Below, in pieces: positions 22,504 through 26,624 of a stretch of 26,624 nt of DNA. The notes under the pieces are model-generated. The model was not told the origin of the DNA and made no database searches. It was given only the letters and a program-made list of their open reading frames with translations. Location: the NCBI GenBank assembly GCA_937919435.1, contig CALFRR010000223.1, positions 1 through 26,624 on the forward strand, in the 5' to 3' direction. The stretch comes from an uncultured Alphaproteobacteria bacterium. GTDB taxonomy: Bacteria > Pseudomonadota > Alphaproteobacteria > Rhizobiales > Ancalomicrobiaceae. The translations under genes and the position numbers were made by a program. Within the stretch, counting starts at the first letter, position 1; the number at the start of each line of letters is the position of its first letter.

Positions 22504-23190
22504 ATGACGATGGCGCTCTCCTACACCGTCGTACCCATCCTCGCGGCCGTCCTCGGTGGCGTCCTCACGCTTCTCTACCGCCCCTCCCATACGGTAGTGA
22601 GTGCCATCCAGCACTTTGCCGCAGGTATCGTGTTCTCGGCCGCTGCGGTCGAGATCCTGCCCCATCTGAAGCACGAAGGCGCTCTCTGGCCGATCGTGAT
22701 CGGTGGTGGACTGGGTGTGGCCGCCATGTTGGGGCTGAAGTCGATCGGCGAGCGGACCGAAGGCAAGGTCGGTCTCATATCGCTGATCGCCGCCGATCTG
22801 CTCATCGACGGCGTCGTTCTCGGGATGGCCTTCCAAGCTGGTGCAAAGGCCGGCCTTCTCCTGACCATCGCCCTGACGATCGAGGTCCTGTTTCTGGCGC
22901 TGTCGGTGGCGGCCGAGTTGGGCGATGCGCCCGAGCGACGGATCCGGAACGCCGCGACGACGTCGATGTTGGCCCTGATGATGCCGGTCGGCGTCGTCCT
23001 CGCATCTCCGCTTGCCTCCGCGCCGGAGGCGATGGTCACCGGTGCCTTTGCCTTCGGCCTCGTCGCGTTGCTCTATCTCGTCACCGAGGAACTTCTGGTC
23101 GAAGCCCACGAAGCCGGCGACACGCCTTGGGCAACCGCCCTCTTCTTCGTCGGCTTCCTGGCCTTGTTGATCCTCGAAGACACGATGTGA
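22504..23190 (+). CDS. ZIP-like metal transporter with altered metal site
   Basis: A 228-residue inner-membrane protein with about seven helices and the overall layout of bacterial ZIP proteins ('QHFAAGIVFSAAAVEILPHL' early, 'IRNAATTSMLALMMPVG' late, 'EELLVEAHE' before the last helix). The canonical TM4 site HNxxDG reads A-D-L-L-I-D-G, and the TM5 site HExPEG reads I-E-V-L-F-L, so most binding residues are replaced. It may carry another ion, or act as a regulator rather than a zinc importer. The start ATG 22504 has GAGG about 8 bases upstream. It follows the NRAMP operon by 114 bp and is in the same direction. Confidence 0.75.
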   Translation: MTMALSYTVVPILAAVLGGVLTLLYRPSHTVVSAIQHFAAGIVFSAAAVEILPHLKHEGALWPIVIGGGLGVAAMLGLKSIGERTEGKVGLISLIAADLLIDGVVLGMAFQAGAKAGLLLTIALTIEVLFLALSVAAELGDAPERRIRNAATTSMLALMMPVGVVLASPLASAPEAMVTGAFAFGLVALLYLVTEELLVEAHEAGDTPWATALFFVGFLALLILEDTM

Positions 23191-23347
23191 ACAAGACGCC
23201 GAGCCGACCACCCTGCGCCGGAGGCATCCATGGGCTTTCGGCGGGTCGGGGCGTTTCACGATTGCCTTTCGAGGGCATTCTGAATGAGGATTCGTCGTCG
23301 CTACGGCACGGCCGATCGGCGATGCGGAGAATTCGGAGGCTCGAGGC

Positions 23348-24418
23348 ATGTTCGGAAGCACGGACGAACACGCCCACCTGTGGCCCGGCGTGCCGTTGGC
23401 TCTCGCTTCGGCGGTGTTGTTCGGGGCGACGCCGCCGCTGACGAAGCTTCTCGTCGTCGAGATATCGCCGTTATTGCTTGCGGGGCTTCTCTATCTCGGA
23501 GCCGGTGCTGGCCTCGCGGCGGTAGAGATCGCCCGGCGGCTGATCGCGCGGGCCCCGAGCGAAGAGACAACGATCTCCCGAACGGACGTGCCGTGGCTGG
23601 CGGCGGCGATCTTCGCGGGCGGGATCGTCGCGCCCGTGCTGCTGATGTCCGGGCTCGCCCGCACTTCGGCGTCGAGCGGCGCGCTCCTCCTCAATCTCGA
23701 AGGGTTGGCGACCATGGCGATCGCCTGGATCGTCTTCCGCGAGAACGTCGATCGGCGGCTTCTAGTCGGTGCCGCGGCGATCTTGGCGGGCGCCGTCGTC
23801 CTCTCGTGGACGGGAGAGGGCGTGTCACTCGACGTCGGCGGGCTCCTCGTCGCCGGGGCTTGCCTCGCCTGGGGCATCGACAACAACCTGACCCGAAAGG
23901 TCTCGGCGGCGGACCCCGTCCGCATCACCATCTGGAAGGGTCTCGTCGCCGGATCGGTGAACGTCGCCCTTGCGCTCACGGGCGGCAGCGTCTTGCCGTC
24001 ATCCATGCAGATCGCCCTCGCCGGTCTGCTCGGCTTCTTCGCCGTCGGCGTCAGCCTCGTGCTCTTCATTCGGGCGCTGCGCCATCTCGGCTCGGCCCGC
24101 ACCGGCGCCTATTTCTCGCTCGCCCCCTTCATCGGCGCGCTTCTGGCGGTCGGCGTTGTCGGCGAGGCGGTGACGGTTCGGCTCGGTCTCGCCGCGGCCC
24201 TCATGGCGATCGGTCTATGGCTGCACCTGATCGAACGCCACGAACACGACCATGCCCACGACGAGATCGAGCACGAGCATCCACATTCTCACGACGAACA
24301 CCACGACCACGTCCACGATGGACCGGTGAGCGAACCGCACACGCATCTCCACAAGCATGCGCCTTTGGTCCACGCCCACGTCCACTACCCCGATCTCCAC
24401 CACCGGCACGGCCATTGA
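23348..24418 (+). CDS. EamA/DMT-family transporter with long histidine-rich tail
   Basis: A 356-residue inner-membrane protein. Ten predicted helices form the usual two EamA repeats (about 10-140, 'LASAVLFGATPPLTKLLV'; and about 155-290, 'LLVAGACLAWGIDNNLTRKV', 'RTGAYFSLAPFIGALLAV'). It has an extra C-terminal tail of 64 residues (about 293-356) with 24 histidines in HxH and HDH patterns, ending 'HHRHGH'. EamA proteins usually export metabolites; the tail strongly suggests metal binding (Zn, Ni or Co), either as a sensor or as a donor/acceptor. The fusion recurs in other bacteria as far as I recall, with no fixed function. ATG 23348 has GGAGG 8 bases upstream. It closes the metal-gene island. 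Confidence 0.85.
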   Translation: MFGSTDEHAHLWPGVPLALASAVLFGATPPLTKLLVVEISPLLLAGLLYLGAGAGLAAVEIARRLIARAPSEETTISRTDVPWLAAAIFAGGIVAPVLLMSGLARTSASSGALLLNLEGLATMAIAWIVFRENVDRRLLVGAAAILAGAVVLSWTGEGVSLDVGGLLVAGACLAWGIDNNLTRKVSAADPVRITIWKGLVAGSVNVALALTGGSVLPSSMQIALAGLLGFFAVGVSLVLFIRALRHLGSARTGAYFSLAPFIGALLAVGVVGEAVTVRLGLAAALMAIGLWLHLIERHEHDHAHDEIEHEHPHSHDEHHDHVHDGPVSEPHTHLHKHAPLVHAHVHYPDLHHRHGH

Positions 24419-24433
24419 GGTCGACGCGGTTAC

Positions 24434-24536
24434 GGCTGCACTCGATGCGATGCAGCCTGTAAGGCCGGTGTCCCCTTTCGGCGCGATGCAGCCGGAGAGG
24501 TGATTGGCTGCAATCCGCGCGATAGAAACAATCACC
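24434..24536. repeat. Cluster of inverted heptamers between convergent genes
   Basis: GGCTGCA occurs at 24434-24440 and 24506-24512, and its complement TGCAGCC at 24451-24457 and 24487-24493, giving two inverted pairs in mirror order. A further inverted pair GGTGATTG/CAATCACC lies at 24499-24506 and 24529-24536. The block lies between the ends of the EamA gene (+) and the antitoxin gene (-), so a two-way terminator or REP-like element is the simplest reading. Confidence 0.5.
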
Positions 24537-24557
24537 GACCGCCGCGCCAAAACGACT

Positions 24558-24582
24558 GGCCCTCCGGAAGAGCCGGTCCGGC
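24558..24582 (+). repeat. 25-base imperfect direct repeat, copy 2
   Basis: Matches 4677-4701 at 22 of 25 positions. On the minus strand it forms a CCGGA/TCCGG stem shortly after the mqsA stop with a TTTT a little downstream, so it may serve as the mqsRA terminator rather than as a junction repeat. Confidence 0.35.
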
Positions 24583-24597
24583 GGGCTGAATAGCGGT

Positions 24598-25032
24598 TCA
24601 GGAACTCTTCCGTCGCAACTCCTCGACCAGCTGAGGATGACGATCGAGAAGACGAAGCAACTGGCTCGTCGGCCCGCTGGGCTCGACGAGACCACGTTCG
24701 TATTTGTCGAAAGCGCTGTCGCCGACCTTGAGCAGGCTGCCGGCTTCGCGTTGCGAGAGCTTCAGCTTCTTCCGGACCCGCCTGATGGTCGTCGGCGACG
24801 GGATCCCTTCGACTTCTTCCTTCAACAGCCGCAGCGCGGCGTCGGTGATGGCCATGTCGTCGCCGACGTGAATGCCGTCGTCACCCTCTTCTGGGTAGTA
24901 TCCCGCCAGTTCGACGGTACGGCTGTGTCCCCTGTAGGAGACGACGAAGGGTCGCACACCCCGGCGGAGGAGTTGACCCGTTTCCGGAGAAACCATGGTC
25001 TCCGGCAGATCTTGGGCGAGGATTGCCATCAT
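24598..25032 (-). CDS. mqsA: MqsA-family antitoxin lacking the zinc-binding cysteines
   Basis: A 144-residue antitoxin and DNA-binding repressor of a type II TA pair. Residues about 80-132 form the MqsA HTH ('KLKLSQREAGSLLKVGDSAFDKYERGLVEPSGPTSQLLRLLDRHP'-type; 'KYERG' and 'EPSGPT' are hallmarks). In E. coli MqsA the N-terminal toxin-binding domain carries a Cys4 zinc site; here the equivalent segment starts 'SPETGQLLRRGVRPF' and the whole protein has no cysteine, so the fold must hold without zinc. ATG 25032 overlaps the toxin stop (ATGA). A longer frame reaching 25443 is only open sequence over the toxin gene. The palindrome at 25346-25366 is its likely operator. Toxin-first order is typical of mqsRA. 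Confidence 0.88.
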   Translation of the reverse strand: MMAILAQDLPETMVSPETGQLLRRGVRPFVVSYRGHSRTVELAGYYPEEGDDGIHVGDDMAITDAALRLLKEEVEGIPSPTTIRRVRKKLKLSQREAGSLLKVGDSAFDKYERGLVEPSGPTSQLLRLLDRHPQLVEELRRKSS

Positions 25033-25337
25033 CCCTTCTCCTTGAACGACATGACGGTGAACTCGGTGACGACGTCGGCCTGGACCTTCACATAGAGAAC
25101 CATGTCCCGCACCGGCACGTGATAGACGTCCTGCCAGACGCGGTGATCGGCGAAGGTCGTCATCGACTTGTAGAACATGCGCCGATCGATCCCTCGGATG
25201 GTCTCCACGACGCCTGTTCTGTCGAACCCCAGAGCGAGTGCGTCGCGCAGGGCCGTAGAAGTCATCGCCAATGTGGCGACCGATCCGAGAGCGGCCTTGA
25301 TCGCGTCGAGATCGTAGGTCGGACGCTGCTTTTCCAT
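25029..25337 (-). CDS. mqsR: MqsR-family mRNA interferase toxin
   Basis: A 102-residue RelE-fold toxin. It begins 'MEKQRPTYDLDAIKAALGS', the usual MqsR start, and has the family segment 'IRGIDRRMFYKSMTTFADHRVWQDVYHV' followed by 'LYVKVQ' and 'TEFTVMSFKEK'. MqsR cleaves mRNA in the absence of ribosomes, at GC-containing sites in E. coli; the specificity here is not deducible. I prefer ATG 25337 to the GTG at 25352 because the family begins there and because the GTG would lie inside the operator palindrome. It overlaps mqsA by four bases, so the two are translationally coupled. Confidence 0.9.
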   Translation of the reverse strand: MEKQRPTYDLDAIKAALGSVATLAMTSTALRDALALGFDRTGVVETIRGIDRRMFYKSMTTFADHRVWQDVYHVPVRDMVLYVKVQADVVTEFTVMSFKEKG

Positions 25338-25345
25338 GCCCCAAA

Positions 25346-25366
25346 ATGCCACCTTTATGGTGGCAT
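25346..25366. promoter_or_regulatory. Candidate MqsA operator: 8+8 bp perfect palindrome
   Basis: ATGCCACC-TTTAT-GGTGGCAT ends 9 bases upstream of the mqsR ATG. MqsA of E. coli represses its own operon through palindromes in this position; the sequence here differs from the E. coli AACCT-N3-AGGTT site but shares ACC/GGT half-site centres. It would block the promoter when occupied. Confidence 0.7.
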
Positions 25367-25399
25367 ATCAAGAAGGGGAGAAGGGAAGAGGGAGAAGGC

Positions 25400-25454
25400 A
25401 ACCCTCCTCGCGGATCGGCCGGTTCGGCGCCGCCGGCGCTCAACCGCCGCGATC
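25400..25454 (+). repeat. 55-bp direct repeat upstream of mqsRA (copy A)
   Basis: Identical to 26570-26624 except for one base (C at 25434, T at 26604). It starts ACCCTCCTCGCGGATCGGCC after a purine-rich run in both copies. The right copy is cut by the window end, so the repeat may be longer. The two copies enclose the RES-Xre operon exactly, and each lies upstream of a minus-strand TA operon. Confidence 0.85.
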
Positions 25455-25488
25455 GCGATCCCTGCCCGTCGTTCGCCGCTGGATTTTC

Positions 25489-25514
25489 GCCCTGCCCGAC
25501 CTGCCGGGCAGGGC
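25489..25514 (-). terminator. GC hairpin downstream of the RES toxin gene
   Basis: GCCCTGCCCG-ACCTGC-CGGGCAGGGC is a perfect 10-bp stem with a 6-base loop, about 95 bases after the RES gene's stop. No U-tract follows on the minus strand (GAAAATCC), so it is a probable transcript-end structure rather than a textbook terminator. Confidence 0.5.
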
Positions 25515-25608
25515 TGCACGGACGCTCCCTCCCATCGGCTCATGTCGGATGCGGAATCCCTCGGATCCTGCTCTCGGCGTCGCGGGTCGTCGAGGGCCTC
25601 GTTGGCCC

Positions 25609-26124
25609 TCAGCGGCGAACGCCGCCGGAAAGCCTGCCTTCGTCGTCGATCAGGACGAGACGGGCAGGGGCAACATCGCTCCAGCGCCATAGTACGAGGT
25701 TGAGGTCGTCTTCGCCCATGCTTGCGGCGAAGCTTCGTACCAACAGCCCCTGGAAACCTGCTGCGATCAAGCGGCGGGCGAAGCCCTGTGTGCGGGCCTC
25801 GCCGGTCGTCTTCATCTCGTCGCGCCACGTCGGCGCGGCGAGGGCCGCCGGATCGATTCCTTCGTCGGCGAGCGCCGCGGGATCACGCGCATCGAAGATC
25901 GCTTCGATCTCGGCATCGTAGGCGACCAGCGTCGTCGGCTGAAGGTTGCCGACCTGATTGGCCTCGCGTAGGGCCGTCATCGGAGAGAGCGAGGCGTAGA
26001 GCGCCGGTGTACCCTTCGGATTGAACCGACCGCCATAGAAGGCTGCCCCGCGACCGGAAAGCGGTTCGCGGGCGTGGATCGGGTTCAGAGCCCGGTAGAG
26101 CTTGCCACGGTAGGAGATCGACAT
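25609..26124 (-). CDS. RES-domain toxin
   Basis: A 171-residue toxin of the RES family. The fold is shown by 'LYRALNP' at the start, 'YGGRFNPKGTPALYASLSPMTALREA' around 30-55 (R33, Y43 and E54 are the likely NAD-site residues) and 'LLVRSF' and 'LVLWRW' towards the end. RES toxins consume NAD+ (NAD phosphorylase/hydrolase, as MbcT) or ADP-ribosylate targets (ParT); which applies here cannot be told. Its ATG at 26124 shares a base with the antitoxin stop (TGATG), a coupled antitoxin-first operon as is usual for RES-Xre pairs. Confidence 0.9.
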   Translation of the reverse strand: MSISYRGKLYRALNPIHAREPLSGRGAAFYGGRFNPKGTPALYASLSPMTALREANQVGNLQPTTLVAYDAEIEAIFDARDPAALADEGIDPAALAAPTWRDEMKTTGEARTQGFARRLIAAGFQGLLVRSFAASMGEDDLNLVLWRWSDVAPARLVLIDDEGRLSGGVRR

Positions 26125-26474
26125 CAGGCGTGGACGCCGGCGTCCACGGCGTCGACGTAGTCGAGCACCTCGTCGGCTCGCCCACTTCGGACGAGCTGCA
26201 TCGCCGTCTGCCCGGAGAACCCGGCGAGCGGCTCGGAGCGATACCAGGCATAGGCGAGCAGGGCCGACCCGAACCGCGGTTCGACCTTGTTCAGAACCTC
26301 GACCATCTCGCGCAGTCGCCGCTGGGTCTTGTCGGAGCGGATCCGGGCGACACGCTGAACGGCGTCCCGACCGAGACCGGCGGTGCGAGCGACATCCTCG
26401 CTCGTCGTCCGGAGCGCGGTCGCGATCTTGCGTGGAGCGAAGAAGCCGCCCTCGGCGTACTGAACCAAGCCCAT
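26124..26474 (-). CDS. Xre/MbcA/ParS-type antitoxin
   Basis: A 116-residue antitoxin. An HTH-like region occupies about 20-70 ('IATALRTTSEDVARTAGLGRDAVQR') and the C-terminal toxin-binding part is the DUF2384-like segment 'EPLAGFSGQTAMQLVRSGRADEVLDYVDAVDAGV', which plugs the RES active site in known complexes. ATG 26474 has GGAAGG about 9 bases upstream and lies after a strong promoter; a TTG at 26537 would put the promoter inside the gene. It probably represses its own operon at the palindrome over the -10. Confidence 0.88.
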   Translation of the reverse strand: MGLVQYAEGGFFAPRKIATALRTTSEDVARTAGLGRDAVQRVARIRSDKTQRRLREMVEVLNKVEPRFGSALLAYAWYRSEPLAGFSGQTAMQLVRSGRADEVLDYVDAVDAGVHA

Positions 26475-26503
26475 GTGCTCTGCCTTCCGGTGCCGATCTG
26501 ATA

Positions 26504-26537
26504 GACGCAATATAGCGTCAAAATCCGCGTGTTTCAA
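26504..26537 (-). promoter_or_regulatory. Sigma-70-type promoter with operator palindrome for xre-res
   Basis: On the minus strand, TTGAAA (-35, plus coordinates 26532-26537) and TATATT (-10, 26509-26514) are separated by exactly 17 bases. A palindrome GACGC-AATATA-GCGTC (26504-26519, plus strand) covers the -10, a position suited to autorepression by the antitoxin. The antitoxin ATG is 30 bases further on. Confidence 0.75.
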
Positions 26538-26569
26538 TGTGAAGAGGTGAGAACGAGAAAAGGGAAGGG

Positions 26570-26624
26570 AACCCTCCTCGCGGATCGGCCGGTTCGGCGC
26601 CGCTGGCGCTCAACCGCCGCGATC
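26570..26624 (+). repeat. 55-bp direct repeat upstream of RES-Xre (copy B, cut by window end)
   Basis: Same sequence as 25400-25454 with one difference, 1170 bp away, 96 bp upstream of the antitoxin start. The match runs to the last base of the window, so its true end is unknown. Confidence 0.85.

Noticed and set aside
24598..25443. A 281-residue version of the MqsA antitoxin
   Set aside because: The first 137 codons lie over mqsR and its operator in another frame and are Arg-rich low complexity. The ATG at 25032, overlapping the toxin stop, fits the family length.
1..26624. CRISPR arrays, tRNA or rRNA genes and IS-type transposases
   Set aside because: No regularly spaced repeats, no tRNA-like cloverleaf with a TTCRANY-type arm and no transposase motifs were recognised on either strand by eye.

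Overview
The window is GC-rich DNA (roughly two-thirds G+C, strong G/C bias at third codon positions) from an alphaproteobacterium, most likely of the Hyphomicrobiales (Rhizobiales). This rests on the gene families present: a PAS_5-like protein, a Toprim/DUF1419/helicase-methylase plasmid module, a short plasmid-type tyrosine recombinase, a DUF4337 protein and an alphaproteobacterial-type MqsRA. No tRNA, rRNA or CRISPR array was seen. The assignment is by recognition of protein families, not by a database search.

Layout. (1) 0.1-4.4 kb: ordinary sensory and housekeeping genes, namely a PAS protein divergent from a NIT-domain chemoreceptor, an NmrA-like NAD(P)-binding protein and a small hypothetical gene. 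(2) 4.9-12.3 kb: a compact accessory module typical of alphaproteobacterial plasmids and integrative elements: small acidic protein, Toprim protein, DUF1419 protein and a 1689-residue adenine-methylase/SF2-helicase fusion. (3) 12.3-15.3 kb: a one-component regulator (HTH plus periplasmic-binding-protein-like ligand domain) divergent from a TauE/SafE permease, with a perfect 9+9 bp palindrome between them, then a tyrosine recombinase. An 18-bp direct repeat brackets this block. (4) 15.4-16.5 kb: an SMR efflux pump and an AT-richer acetyltransferase-like gene.

(5) 16.6-24.4 kb: a metal-ion island with DUF4337 protein, CDF exporter, several tiny proteins, a divergent NRAMP-family transporter, a soluble PRC-barrel/MgtE_N/CBS protein, a ZIP-like transporter and a DMT transporter with a 64-residue tail holding 24 histidines. 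The NRAMP protein has DAGG in place of DPGN and Ala in place of the TM6 methionine. These changes mark the NRAMP-related magnesium transporters (NRMTs), and the next genes encode a 65-aa membrane protein and an MgtE-like sensor that lacks the channel domain. I read this as a magnesium uptake operon in which the MgtE sensor half gates or reports on a non-MgtE transporter. This is the most interesting system in the window.

(6) 24.6-26.6 kb: two toxin-antitoxin operons in tandem on the minus strand, mqsRA and RES-Xre. Each has a palindrome at its promoter, and each is preceded by a copy of the same 55-bp repeat, suggesting modular TA cassettes.

The second half therefore looks like a mosaic of metal-homeostasis genes and mobile-element pieces (recombinase, paired repeats, TA operons). 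Whether the replicon is a plasmid, chromid or integrated element cannot be decided from this window.
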